Assembly: GCF_037102585.1 (NCBI RefSeq)
Contig: NW_027043830.1
Coordinates: 682,001 to 746,000, forward strand
DNA from: Saccharomycopsis crataegensis
Taxonomy: Eukaryota; Ascomycota; Saccharomycetes; Ascoideales; Saccharomycopsidaceae
Direction: 5' to 3'
DNA: 64,000 nt
Shown piece by piece: positions 1 to 10,508 of the stretch. Both the position numbers and the translations under genes were made by a program. The notes under the pieces were generated by a model. That model did not search any database. It was not told the origin of the DNA and was given only the letters and a program-made list of their open reading frames with translations. Each line of letters opens with the position of its first letter. The first letter of the stretch is position 1.

Positions 1-308
1 TCAATTTTTGTTTTCTTGCTCACGAGAGAAAAATCAAAAAAATACGCCCAGCCCAAATCAAACCATAAAAGAAAATAATAAATAATGATAGTAATAAAAA
101 AAAAAAGCCCATTAACTCAAAACATCACTACTGATTCCATTGTCAGCACTATTATATAATTAAGAATTTCCCTCGCGCAACATTATTTATAATTATTGAA
201 GCAATAAATACATAATTAATGGAAGCTAGCGAGGAAATATGAAGGATTCAATGCCCATTAATATTGAACGGAAAAACAAAAAAATAAAAAACAAACGAAA
301 AAGAAATT
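1..308. other. Intergenic, 3' side of CUB1
   Basis: AT-rich sequence downstream of the minus-strand gene that ends at 309. I see no open frame or RNA gene in it. Confidence 0.6.
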
Positions 309-1961
309 TCATTTTAGAGATCCAGTCATTTCGTTATCAGTAACATTTTCACTTGGTAAATAACTATCATACTCGTAATCACTGGCAGCCATCAAATTCT
401 TATGGGTGTCATCATCATAATCTTCTTCTTCTAATTCATCATATTGCCTTTCTTCCCTGTTTTCATCTTCATCTTCGTAATCTTCATCATCTTCACCATT
501 CTCATTGTTTTCGTCCAATTCAACTCTCAATTCGTAACAAATATCATAACACTCGGCAAGTAAGGCATTCAAAGTTCCTTGACCTTCAGGGATTTGCCCA
601 TCAACAATGAATTTCCCATCGACCCGAACATCATCGATCGACGCCAATTTCATTTGATAAGGATACAATTCACGAGTTGAATTAATGCCTCCCATTCTCT
701 TAACATCAAGAAGACAACGACGAACCGTAGAAAGTTGGTTATGAACGGGTTGTAGAGCTTCAGAAACTGGTTCTGAGGATTCCAAAAGCTTATATATGAT
801 AGCATAACACCGTCTAAGAAGATATAACAACATCGTTTGACCTTTTGCATACGGCTCATGTGTACTAGGGTTGCGGAATTTCCCATCAACTCTAAGGTCA
901 TCAATTTTTTGTAATTCTCTTTGGAAGTTGAAAAGGTCCGTTTCACGCAAAGTCCAACGGCGGGTGACAAGAAGGTTCTCCAACGAGACTTTGATTTTCA
1001 CAAGTTTTTGGAACAATGGCAATAATTCCTTATCAATAAGAGATACCTGTGCGGTAGAATCAGTTTTAGCAATAGTCAAATCATTTATAATATTATGACA
1101 TTCGTCCAATAATCCATTAAGCACAACTTGCCCTTTCTGATCTTGAATTTCTTTATCATCCTTAGTCAAGAATGCCCCATTTTCATCACGATGCTTTTCG
1201 AGATCTTTCAAATTGACCTCATATTTCTTAAGTAAGTCATCAAAGTCATTATCATCAAAAGCATCATCGTCGCGCCTGGTAACGAGAGCCATGAGCAATC
1301 TTCTTAATCCAATCAATTCATCAAGATATGGGGTTAACTCTGGGGAGATTTCATCAATATTTTTTTCAACCACGTTATATTCAGCAACACAATGCTTCAA
1401 TTTCTGAGCTAATAAATCTTGCTCAGCATTGAAGCTTTGATTCAGATTAGAACCTTCAGGACCGAATTTATGAAAGTCATCTTCTTTAATGATGACGGAG
1501 ATTTCATCAAGTCTGTCCTTGATTGGTTTCAAATCATGTTTAGTGTAAACTTTAGACTCCACAAGATGCTCCAATAACCTTTGAACTGTGGATAAAGAAG
1601 CATAAGTTGCTGGGGCAGTCTTAGTGAGACCAACCGTCATGAAACTAAGGGACAACAACTGGAAATTCTCATCAACTATCAGGTCGACCTTATTATGAAC
1701 TGGACCACCATTGGCAACAAGGGCGCTGATGCTAGAGCGACGACGACTCTTATCCCTTGACTTTGAGGAGTTAGTTGGATAATGAGACCGGATTTCTTTT
1801 AACTTGTTGTATTCGCTAAGAACTTCATCATATGCCTTCTTCACGTCCTGCGATTTCATGAATTCTTTGCGATTATTTTTCAATACACTGAGCCTAGCAC
1901 GAATTTTAATCAAAGCATTATAGACTTCACGCTCACTTTCAGGAACCTCATTAGTGTGCAT
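309..1961 (-). CDS. CUB1: UPF0662 family protein, Cub1-like
   Basis: This 550-residue protein has the length and character of the fungal UPF0662 family, whose yeast member YPL260W/Cub1 is about 551 residues. Cub1 is a soluble protein linked genetically to DNA repair and proteasome function; its biochemical activity is unknown. The sequence is mostly helical. A motif of the type IDD(V/L)RVDGKF occurs twice (about residues 343-353 and 441-450), suggesting repeated helical units. A very acidic tail of Glu, Asp and Tyr follows residue 480. The ATG at 1959-1961 gives the expected family length. The family call rests on remembered similarity and length, and the function stays open. Confidence 0.8.
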   Translation of the reverse strand: MHTNEVPESEREVYNALIKIRARLSVLKNNRKEFMKSQDVKKAYDEVLSEYNKLKEIRSHYPTNSSKSRDKSRRRSSISALVANGGPVHNKVDLIVDENFQLLSLSFMTVGLTKTAPATYASLSTVQRLLEHLVESKVYTKHDLKPIKDRLDEISVIIKEDDFHKFGPEGSNLNQSFNAEQDLLAQKLKHCVAEYNVVEKNIDEISPELTPYLDELIGLRRLLMALVTRRDDDAFDDNDFDDLLKKYEVNLKDLEKHRDENGAFLTKDDKEIQDQKGQVVLNGLLDECHNIINDLTIAKTDSTAQVSLIDKELLPLFQKLVKIKVSLENLLVTRRWTLRETDLFNFQRELQKIDDLRVDGKFRNPSTHEPYAKGQTMLLYLLRRCYAIIYKLLESSEPVSEALQPVHNQLSTVRRCLLDVKRMGGINSTRELYPYQMKLASIDDVRVDGKFIVDGQIPEGQGTLNALLAECYDICYELRVELDENNENGEDDEDYEDEDENREERQYDELEEEDYDDDTHKNLMAASDYEYDSYLPSENVTDNEMTGSLK

Positions 1962-3281
1962 TATTGGTGTTTTGGTTAAATTAGGGATGAGATGATGCTG
2001 CTAATAAATAAATGGGGAAAAAATAAATAAATGAAGATGGCCTACCAGATATGTGAATATGAAATTAAATGTAGGATAATATGATGGTTGTTATTATATT
2101 GGAACGATTTTCGTTAAGTAGAAGCTTTCTGATTGAGGGTTTTTGGTTCTAGTTATGTTTTGGTTAGCTATCCACGTCAAACCGAGACTGGGGGCAATCA
2201 AATAGTTGGACTTTGTTCGATTTTTTTCTCTCTTTTACTCTTTGTGGTGTGATCATATGATAAATGCAGCAACGCTGTTCGGAGCGGGTCACATGGCCCG
2301 CGATATTTTAAAAGGGTTTTTAGGAGGAAGCCCGACCTCTTTAACCATTGGGGATTAGGTGATAATGATTATATACTGATAAGAGGAGTATTGATATGCT
2401 CATATTACCATCTCAATGCTGGAGAATGTATTACAAACTACGTACTTTGGGAAAGCCTTATTTTGGCATCTAACATAGTCTGACAGTACCTACTTCTTCC
2501 TGCCGATCAGCGACACATAAACCGGTTTTAGATTTAATCAGCAACGAAATGGGAAGCCCAAAACTTCTACAAACATCTTTTAAGAGTACACATACCTTTT
2601 TAGATCTCCATTAGATCAACAAAGTTGAACATCCCTAAACTATCATCTTTGCGGGCTTTTGCCAGGTGGAGCGAGGGGGTGCGAAAGAATTTGAAAGCAG
2701 CACTGACAGATAATTGACACTTGTAAACCATTCAGATTGTGTTAAATCCTGCTCTCGGAGGTAGACCACATTCTATTCTTCAGAAACACAAGAATATATG
2801 CTTCTTGAGTATCATAATCGACAACTAAGAAAGTGTGTCTTGGAAAAATACAATAAACAATTTTATTTGCAAATTATTGTAATGGACTCTCCAACAACTT
2901 AACTTGTAAACCCACGTATAGCAAATCGGACTTGATGGGCGAGATATGGAATCCTGATTAACTCAGTCATTTGCTTACATTTAGTAAAAAAAGAAAAAAG
3001 AAAGTTACTACTAAAAAATGCCAATGATTTTATGACAAGAGTTTATAAATAAATTAAAGTGAAAGCACTCACATACCCCCAAAATTAAAAAAAAAAAAAA
3101 AAGAAAACAAACTAAATAAACAATAAATAGAAACAAAATTAAAATGACCGGATCAGGTTGATTATAAAACAAAAACAAGCAAAACAAATCCATTCGGATA
3201 CGAAATTGATTCAAGATGGTTAGATTAAGCTAGCAGAGTTTAGGATCAAGGACACACGAAATGGTTAACTGTGTCAATGCA

Positions 3282-3331
<50 letters not shown>

Positions 3332-3366
3332 TAAAATAATGACAATACTAATCTCAGGGATTAAAT
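1962..3366. other. Intergenic region without a convincing gene
   Basis: About 1.4 kb upstream of CUB1 and downstream of the gene at 3367-4410. It has only short chance frames, poly-A runs and a CA microsatellite near 3285. I looked for a proteasome-type element (GGTGGCAAA) near CUB1 and found none. Confidence 0.55.
3285..3327. repeat. (AC)n microsatellite
   Basis: Uninterrupted AC dinucleotide run of about 43 bases, 40 bp downstream of the stop codon of the neighbouring minus-strand gene. Confidence 0.95.
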
Positions 3367-4410
3367 TTAAAGAATCGAAGAAAAGTAAGGTTGGCCCATT
3401 TCAACCATTATGATATCATCATGACCTGGTCCTTTACCTTGACCCTTATCATGTTTCTTGTGTTCCTTAGGTCCCATCTTCTTACATTCATGTCTGATAC
3501 CTTCATTGTAAGCCTTGAATTCAGCAGAATGTTCACCGTTTCTGATTTCTTCAATCTTTTCAAAATCTTTAGAATATTCAGCACCCCAGAGTTCCTTCAA
3601 CCATTGTGGCATGTCCCATTCTTCGGAGTCCTTGCGGTCAGCAATGATTTGCTCAGCAACATCAAATAGACCTTCATGATAGGCCATATGGACGGTGTGA
3701 ATCAAAGAATCTCCTTCTAATTCAGCTTTACCCAAGTTGAAGGCAATAAGTTCAGTTTCATGTTGGGTTTCAATTTCAGTGACCTTTTCAAGGTCGCCAG
3801 CTGTGACAGCGTCCTTAAGTTCCTGTAACCATTCAGGTCTGTCATCCTTACCCTTACCTCTACCAACAACATGACAGATTGGAGGCATTTCTTGATGGCC
3901 TTTGCCGTGGGGACCTCCACGAGGACCGTCATGACAACCTTTGTTAGGTGGACCACCATGAGGACCACCATGAGGACCACCATGAGGACCACCATAAGGA
4001 CCACCATGAGGACCACCATAAGGAGGAGCATCGTGAGGACCACCATGAGGAGGAGCACCGTGAGGACCACCATGAGGAGGAGCACCGTGAGGAGGAGCAC
4101 CATGACAGCCTTTATGAGATGAGGCCATGAACAAAAGGAAGACGGCGGCAGAGCCTAAGGCGATGGCAATTGGTTTGCGAATAGACTTCTTGTGAGGTTT
4201 GTCATTTTGGGTAACTGGGAATGGCAAAGGTTCTTTGGAGTCAGAGTAACAGAGCAAAGGCTTACTTTGTTCGTATTGTGCTTTTTCGTCTTGGATGTAA
4301 GTTTTTTCGTCCATGATGTATGGCTGATATGGTGGTGGGCTAACTTCAATGTCTTTGATGACAGGGTGAGGTTTAGGATTATATATATGTTTTGGATTTC
4401 TCATACACAT
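3367..4410 (-). CDS. His/Gly/Pro-rich single-pass membrane protein, unknown function
   Basis: I do not recognise this 347-residue protein. The N-terminal 79 residues look cytosolic and contain a PPPY sequence (about 26-29), a PPxY motif of the kind bound by Rsp5-type WW domains. A hydrophobic segment at about 80-97 follows a basic stretch, fitting a type II membrane anchor. Residues 101-170 are tandem repeats of G-G-P-H and A-P-P-H-G-G-P-H units, rich in His and with three Cys, which could bind metal (inference). The C-terminal part holds two related helical modules (about 192-230 and 268-307), each starting P-x-W-L-x-E-L and ending near a conserved A-(F/Y)-N-x-G. The tail is Lys/His-rich. 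The ATG at 4408-4410 is followed two codons later by a second Met. Confidence 0.75.
   Translation of the reverse strand: MCMRNPKHIYNPKPHPVIKDIEVSPPPYQPYIMDEKTYIQDEKAQYEQSKPLLCYSDSKEPLPFPVTQNDKPHKKSIRKPIAIALGSAAVFLLFMASSHKGCHGAPPHGAPPHGGPHGAPPHGGPHDAPPYGGPHGGPYGGPHGGPHGGPHGGPPNKGCHDGPRGGPHGKGHQEMPPICHVVGRGKGKDDRPEWLQELKDAVTAGDLEKVTEIETQHETELIAFNLGKAELEGDSLIHTVHMAYHEGLFDVAEQIIADRKDSEEWDMPQWLKELWGAEYSKDFEKIEEIRNGEHSAEFKAYNEGIRHECKKMGPKEHKKHDKGQGKGPGHDDIIMVEMGQPYFSSIL
3945..4106 (-). repeat. Coding minisatellite (Gly-Gly-Pro-His units)
   Basis: Tandem 12-15 bp units around GGACCACCATGA on the plus strand encode the His-rich repeats of the gene at 3367-4410. Units differ mainly by CCATGA, CCATAA or an extra GGAGGAGCA, a pattern expected from recent unit turnover. 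Copy number is likely to vary between strains. Confidence 0.85.
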
Positions 4411-6537
4411 GATGGGCGAAGTCTTATATTAAAGGAAGCAACAAACTACGGGGCTTTGACACACACTTCACCACAACAACACCAGAAAAAGAAAAAAAAA
4501 AAGAAAAGTAGGGGAGCAGCCACCTAGAAATATTACACAGAGTGAAGGCGCGTGTTAACTGCAGGCAAAGCCCCGACAAGGCTTTAATCGGAAGGTTAAG
4601 TAGTGTTGTTGTTATCTGGATGGGTGTTTAGTGGCACTTGGGATGGTTGGTGCTGATGCTGGTTGAAGGAAAAGAGGCTCTAATGGCTATCATCTTAGAT
4701 ACGATAAATTGGGTCTGCTTGGCGGGTGTCAGCCTCTATCAGCGGCGAAACACTTTATTCATCCGTGATTTTTTGTTTCATGTTTCTAATCACCGATCTG
4801 TACTGGGAAGTGCCTTTATGAGCATACCATTGCATATAATCACCACCAAGACGTCATTTTCACGTGACATGAATCCTGTTTATAAACACTCAAATGACAG
4901 TACATTTAAGATGTCATAACAGCCACTCAGTTATTGTTATTGTCGACAGCTCCAAAAAATCAATAGCTTCCCCCTCTTCCATCTGACACTCTTTGTTCTC
5001 TTGTGACCGGTTTGGATGACTCCGCATAGCTATAGATAAGGTCAGACAGTAGATATAAAGGCTTTGAAAGAACATATTCGTCTAGATGATTTTTGTTTTG
5101 TGGCTCTTCAATAATTAGAATGAAATGGTACAAGCAGAAAAGGTTTTCTTTTGCTTTCAAAATCATGTAATGGTTCCAACTCTTTTTCCTTTTACTTTTA
5201 TTCTGTGTTACCATATATAGGCTCTTATACGTAAATATGGTTAAAATAACTATGGTTAATCAAATGGCCTTTTCCCTACTTGAAGGTTTAGCCGCTGAGC
5301 ACGTGAGAAATGTGATTTCATCAGCACAATGTAGCAAAAAAATCAATAAATAAACCATTCATATACATGAAGATCAAGTGGAAATTACCATGGAGATATG
5401 TGACATTAGAGGTGAAGCACACGACGTGTGGGCTACTTGTTTTAGATGCTCATCGCAAGAGTATTTCACCCCATAAAACAGCCATCTCCACTTAGCAATT
5501 CTCCATGTGACTATCATGTGAATAACACTATATTGCAATAATCGCAGGGCGGAAAATTCTTCAAAACAAATAACGCGATATGTTCATCTTCTAAAGATGA
5601 TATTATAGTATAATGTTTATCCGATATTGAAAGAACATTGTGCTGACGGATGTAGATATTTATTGACCCATTTGCAATGTAATTATTATTGGGGCACTTA
5701 CATTTCTAAATAGCAACGTGCATTGTTATTATTATTATTATAATTGTTCACAATTGTCGCGGATAAGTTTCGGTACAGTAATAGCGCATGAATTCTTGTT
5801 GAGATTAGGAAGTTTGACTTTTTAGTTTGACTTTTTGCACTTCCAAGAGTTGCTTGCTCAACTCCTGGGTTTAACTATTACTAACCGGGATATATCTTTG
5901 TTAATTGAGAGAATTAAATGATATGAAACGCAAATTAGACTATTTGCCTACTCCCACATGTTCTAGAATGTCTTAACATCCGGGTAATATAATACACTAC
6001 GCAAGTTCATCCAAACATCGCGGCTGGTTGGGCTGGCTGATCGAATAGGAGGCCACACACCCAAACATCAGGAAAAAAAAAGGAGAAAAAAAAATTATGA
6101 GGGGTGTGTACCCTCTCCCATCGCTCATACCCCCAAAAAAAAATGCGGCCGGCCTGTCTTTTTCCCTTTAGTGTGGGCAGCCTTGAAAGAGAGAGAGAGA
6201 AAAAAATCCTTCACTTTTTTTTTTTTTTTTTGCTGCACGGTTTTTTCAACATAAATACCCACACAATTGCCTTCCACCTCTATTTTTACTTTTAATTACC
6301 TTCCAAAATAGCTCACCATTACCCCCCGATAAACAAAAATCACTAATTTGTTGAATTTCATTTTTTTTTTTATTGTTTTCTATTTTGCATTATATATACA
6401 CCCATCCATCCCCCAGACCTGTCACACACACACACACACATCCGCACGCGCTATATTTTATACCCCAGACTTTTTCGCTTTAATCTATCAAAAACAACAA
6501 GCAACAACAAAATATCAGGAATATACACCCAGGAACC
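4411..6537. promoter_or_regulatory. 2.1 kb divergent intergenic/promoter region
   Basis: This long gap separates the His-rich membrane protein gene (minus) from the small unknown gene at 6538 (plus). It holds two CACGTG E-box palindromes (4861-4866 and 5300-5305), the type of site used by Cbf1, Pho4 or Tye7. It ends in a pyrimidine-rich stretch with a CA run just before the start codon at 6538. Open frames inside are short and not gene-like. Its size suggests complex regulation of one flanking gene (inference). Confidence 0.5.
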
Positions 6538-7116
6538 ATGTACTATTATCCTTCAGTTTGTGCTAATATGAACCCCTCTGCTTGTCTTGATTTGTATCCT
6601 ATGCAAGATGACAAGACAAAGTATTTCCCTAATGAAATCCTCCTACATAACTCTACCACTGCCAACAACAATGGTAATGGTGCAATGAACTTAACAGGAC
6701 AACAACTTCGTCAGTTACAATACCATCAAATGCTAAATACCGCTGGCGGTAAGCGCTCTCGTCGTGATGATGACGAAGACCATTCGATGTCGACCAATAA
6801 TACCGCCCATGAGGTCCGCAAGTCCATCAGTGATAGTAACATTGTGGTCCATAAAGACATGATGGACACAGACATGTCCGATGGTGATTACAACAGCTAT
6901 CATAATCAAAACCACGAGCACAACAACATCAAGCGCCAGTTTCACAAGACCGAAGTTCCTAAGGAAAGCCAGGACTGGCCGGTATTTCAACATCCAAATG
7001 GTGGGGTTATTCAGTTCACTCCCCATGGAAATATCAGAACATATTTTGATGAAATGAGGGGAGTCGAGGTAAGCGTTATGGAAAACGATTCCAGCTTTTT
7101 GAACTTTGGAACTTAA
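6538..7116 (+). CDS. Small hydrophilic protein of unknown function
   Basis: I do not recognise this 192-residue protein. It starts with a Tyr- and Cys-containing stretch and has a low-complexity Asn/Gln-rich middle. A basic cluster K-R-S-R-R (about 73-77), followed by acidic residues, could be a nuclear signal. Asp/His/Asn-rich sequence follows. The C-terminal 55 residues look most structured: a W-P-V-F motif, an H-P-N-G-G-V-I-Q-F segment and a final F-L-N-F-G-T. There is no signal peptide or membrane segment. The start at 6538 follows an A-rich leader typical of yeast starts. The long upstream region and regulator-like composition suggest a nuclear regulatory protein, which is inference only. 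Confidence 0.65.
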   Translation: MYYYPSVCANMNPSACLDLYPMQDDKTKYFPNEILLHNSTTANNNGNGAMNLTGQQLRQLQYHQMLNTAGGKRSRRDDDEDHSMSTNNTAHEVRKSISDSNIVVHKDMMDTDMSDGDYNSYHNQNHEHNNIKRQFHKTEVPKESQDWPVFQHPNGGVIQFTPHGNIRTYFDEMRGVEVSVMENDSSFLNFGT

Positions 7117-7945
7117 AATGATGCCGCTTTTTGCCTTCTGTTTGCGAAATTTTTACGTTGCTATGATTCTGTTTTATGGGTATGACTATCGCCAGAAGAT
7201 TCCGGTCATGCCGTGTATACTACTTGTATTATTGATTGATATATAATAACCTTATTATCAAATTTCATGTTACTTATAAAGGTTGAACCCTTTTCTTTTC
7301 TTTTCTCTTCTCTGCACTTCAAGATATTTCTCAATTTTTTTTTTTTTCAATTTTTCGTGTTTTATGTCAATTTCAGGTTGTCTTATCTTTTGTATAATAT
7401 AAAAAAAACAAACAAGCAAATCTTTCAAACATTTTTTTATATATCTTTTTCGGTACTTTATTTATCCTATGGTTATTATTATTATTATTATGATTTTATT
7501 CTATTTTTTTTTCTTCCTGTAGTCGCGTCATTTACAATCTCGATTGCAGTAAAAACACATCCAATAGAAGAAGCGGATAATACCTAGCAGCCAGACATAC
7601 AGTTGATCATCTAAACCACTTTCCTTTCTCCAAAATGCTCGTTCTTTTACTGACATCTAAAATATAGAAAAAAAAGTACTATTGTGTGTGTGTGTGTGTG
7701 TGTGTGTGGGGGTCGGCGTCTGCGCTGCCCCAAAAATGTTGTGCAGCCCTGGCGGCTGAGGGGCTTCACAAACAAAAAGTGTGTTCAATCACTGATTGCG
7801 TCTTGTGGGCAAACCGTCCCAGTCTATGATGAATTGGAAGTGATTTGTTCCATCGTTTTGTGCTTCTTATCTTAATCAATTTTTTGTTGTTGTGGACCAC
7901 AAAAGTTAGTGCCATAGTTCATAAACTCCCCAATAATTAGCAAAT
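7117..7945. other. Intergenic, terminator of 6538 gene and promoter of SFT2
   Basis: T-rich 3' region followed by a (TG)n run at 7683-7708 and a short GC-richer stretch. No credible gene. The plus-strand frame at 7684-7875 is driven by the TG repeat. Confidence 0.55.
7683..7708. repeat. (TG)n microsatellite
   Basis: Uninterrupted TG run of about 26 bases, roughly 240 bp upstream of the SFT2 start. Confidence 0.9.
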
Positions 7946-8560
7946 ATGTCGGGCCCAAGTATTCGTGATCAGTGGAACAACTGGTCTGCATCGCGTTCCA
8001 ATAATTCGGACCATGCCTCTTCAACGATGTTCAGTTCTTGGAAGGACTCACTCTCAGAATCCGCTAATCAGCTATATACCCGTCTTCCAATTTATGAGCG
8101 AGAAGAGCTGACCCCTGAACCTTCGTGGTTTAACTTATCACGTCTTGAAAGACTCGTAGCGTTTGGGAGTTGCATTCTCGCAGGAGCGTTCTTCTTTGGT
8201 ACCTCGTTTGTGCTATTCCCGGTACTTGCGATCCAACCAAGAAAGTTTGCGTTGCTCTGGACTTTGGGGTCGATCTGCTTTGTGGCAGCGTTCGCGGTGC
8301 TCAATGGACCAATTGCCTACTTCCGTCATATGGTATCGAAAGAACGGGTTGCGTTTTCGGGATTCTTCCTCGTCACGGTATTGTCAACCTTATATTTTGC
8401 AGTGATTGTCAAGAGCACCATCTTGACGGTGATCTCCGGGGTGGCGGAAATGGTGGCGGTGGTTTATTATACCATCAGTTATTTCCCATTTGGGGCTCAG
8501 ACGTTGGGGATGTTGACTTCCGCTGGTGGGAGACAAGCGATATCAATGATAGGATTTTGA
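7946..8560 (+). CDS. SFT2: Sft2-like Golgi membrane trafficking protein
   Basis: Sft2 is a small tetraspanning Golgi protein involved in retrograde traffic to the Golgi, in the same superfamily as Got1. This 204-residue protein fits. A hydrophilic N-terminus of about 65 residues is followed by four closely spaced hydrophobic segments (about 70-92, 98-118, 131-151 and 155-180) and a short tail. The acidic, Trp-containing stretch ending in P-E-P-S-W-F just before the first segment is typical. Yeast Sft2 is about 215 residues. The start at 7946 has an A/T-rich context and no upstream in-frame Met. Confidence 0.85.
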   Translation: MSGPSIRDQWNNWSASRSNNSDHASSTMFSSWKDSLSESANQLYTRLPIYEREELTPEPSWFNLSRLERLVAFGSCILAGAFFFGTSFVLFPVLAIQPRKFALLWTLGSICFVAAFAVLNGPIAYFRHMVSKERVAFSGFFLVTVLSTLYFAVIVKSTILTVISGVAEMVAVVYYTISYFPFGAQTLGMLTSAGGRQAISMIGF

Positions 8561-8873
8561 ATTGATCTTATAGCGTAAAAGTAATCATCATACAGCATTA
8601 ATATACGGCACCTTTTTTTTTTTTTTTTTTTTGAATCTACAGGAAGTTATTACTTTCTAGCTTGATAAGGAAGTCAAGTCACTGTTGACTATGAGATGAG
8701 CAATTCCATTGGCTTGGTATACGGTATGGGAAAAAAGTCACGAGGAAGAAAAAAAAAAGCAAGAGGTTCGATGTTGATGAGTAACATGATTTCCCCAGGA
8801 TTGATTTAGTGGTCATCTCATTATTATTTGTTCCTGTTTATTTTGCCATTTAATCACAAAATACATATAACAC
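8561..8873. other. Short intergenic gap SFT2-MCH1
   Basis: Contains a poly-T tract near 8610-8632 and A-rich sequence. Nothing gene-like. It serves as SFT2 3' end and MCH1 promoter. Confidence 0.6.
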
Positions 8874-10508
8874 ATGGTCGAACTATCGTCGGTGGAGATC
8901 TGGTTGACTCGACCATTCAGGGTTTTTGTGTCTAATCACTTGAAAATATCCGAACACTCGCATCTCCAATTGTATGCGTTTGTAGTGTCTCTTCTAGCGT
9001 GTATTTGTTCGGGAACCGTGGTGCTCTATTCACTCTGGACCCCTTATTTCTCCAGTCATTTGGGATACTCTCAGATTGAAATTAACATCATTGGCGGGTT
9101 CTCCTCTATGGGGATGTACTTGCTCCTCCCGCTTATTGGGAACCTTGCTGACATTTACGGTACGGTGCTATTGTCGTTGACAGCGTTTTTCACATTTGTT
9201 CCAGGATACTTTGCCGCTGCTTGGTTCTATCAGTCCCAGGCAAGCTATTGGCTTATGACTACTTGCTTCACGGCGATTGGGCTTGGTGTAAGCTGTCTCT
9301 ATTTTGCCAGTTTATTGACCTGTGCCAACATATACCCTAAAATCAAAGGATTGAGTATTAGTTTACCAGTGACGTGCTACGGATTAAGCAGTTTGCTTGC
9401 GTCAAGATTGATACAGGACGTTAATTGGTTCCATTCGATTATGGAAGATGGTACCGTTGAACTAAACATTGTGAGGATTTTCCGGTTCTTTGGGGTGATG
9501 TATTCGGTTGTTTGTGGATTGAGTTATACCTCATCATGTATTTTAACCATTCAAAAGCAAATCAATTTTGTTATTAAGAATTCAGACCATTCAGACCAGG
9601 ATAACAACTCCCTCTCGTCAGCAACCCCCCAGGGAGACGAACAAGAAGGTCTTTTGAACAACTCGATGATTTCTTATAATTCGATAGAAGAGGTGGTGGG
9701 TAATGACGAGCTCATCACCGAAGTTGATTCCATTGTCGAAGTGTCGCATCAAGCCAAATTCTCTAATTTCATTCACGATCCTTCGGCGTATCTTTTATTA
9801 ATCGCGTTCTTTCTTTGTGTTGGTCCGCTCGAAATGTATATCAACAACATGGGATCATTAGTGGTGCTTGTTAATAAACTCAATTTCAAAAACCCCGAGT
9901 TTGCTAATAACTTGCTTGCCATGGCATCACCATCATCCGAAATTTCCATTGCCACTCAAGTGTCATTTTATTCATTTTCTTCGACCGCCACCAGATTATT
10001 TGTCGGGGCGTGCTCCGACTACTTGGCCTCGGTATCGCCAAAGAAACTCGTATTCAAAAATGGGGTTTGCCGGATATGGCTCTTGATATTGCTGTTGTTA
10101 GCCGGGGTGATTGACCAGTTTCTCATTGTTTATCTTCTCGGACAATATAAAGATATCAATACTGCCAGTACTACTCTGATCACAAATAATCATGCCGCGG
10201 GGTTGTATAGTGTGATATCTTGTCTTTCGGGAGTGAGTTACGGGGGCATCTTTACCATTTACCCCTCGGTGATGGCCAGTATTTGGGGAATTGACATCTT
10301 GGGGTCTACTTGGGGATCATATATGGTTGCCCCGGCATTTTCATCGTTGCTATTTGGTATTATTTATGCCAATGTCTACGATTATTTCCATGATTATAAG
10401 GTCGGAGTGGTGTTTATAATCACCGGGATCAGTATTTGGATCTCAATGATTTTGACATTTTTTACTTGGAGATTCAATTGGTATAAACGAGGGTTCAAGG
10501 TGTTTTAG
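8874..10508 (+). CDS. MCH1: MFS transporter of the Mch1 (monocarboxylate-like) type
   Basis: Major facilitator protein of 544 residues, nodulin-like/Mch1 type. Mch1 is a vacuolar-membrane protein named for similarity to mammalian monocarboxylate permeases, but its substrate is not established. The sequence opens with a short cytosolic segment. Six hydrophobic segments follow up to about residue 225, then a long acidic, Ser/Asn-rich loop (about 236-300), then six more segments. The first half has the Mch1-like G-F-S-S-M-G-M-Y-L-L-L-P-L-I-G-N-L-A-D pattern in TM2/loop 2. Length is slightly above yeast Mch1 (about 486), mainly from the central loop. It lies downstream of SFT2 on the same strand with its own promoter gap. 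Confidence 0.85.
   Translation: MVELSSVEIWLTRPFRVFVSNHLKISEHSHLQLYAFVVSLLACICSGTVVLYSLWTPYFSSHLGYSQIEINIIGGFSSMGMYLLLPLIGNLADIYGTVLLSLTAFFTFVPGYFAAAWFYQSQASYWLMTTCFTAIGLGVSCLYFASLLTCANIYPKIKGLSISLPVTCYGLSSLLASRLIQDVNWFHSIMEDGTVELNIVRIFRFFGVMYSVVCGLSYTSSCILTIQKQINFVIKNSDHSDQDNNSLSSATPQGDEQEGLLNNSMISYNSIEEVVGNDELITEVDSIVEVSHQAKFSNFIHDPSAYLLLIAFFLCVGPLEMYINNMGSLVVLVNKLNFKNPEFANNLLAMASPSSEISIATQVSFYSFSSTATRLFVGACSDYLASVSPKKLVFKNGVCRIWLLILLLLAGVIDQFLIVYLLGQYKDINTASTTLITNNHAAGLYSVISCLSGVSYGGIFTIYPSVMASIWGIDILGSTWGSYMVAPAFSSLLFGIIYANVYDYFHDYKVGVVFIITGISIWISMILTFFTWRFNWYKRGFKVF

Noticed and set aside
3948-4130. Plus-strand frame encoding Asp/His/Glu repeats
   Set aside because: It is the antisense reading of the His-rich minisatellite in the real minus-strand gene.
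4960-5214. 84-codon minus-strand frame in the long divergent promoter
   Set aside because: Composition is not gene-like and no features are recognisable.
8763-8775. GGTTCGATG resembling a tRNA B box
   Set aside because: Lacks the following CC and an A box at the right distance; no cloverleaf can be drawn.
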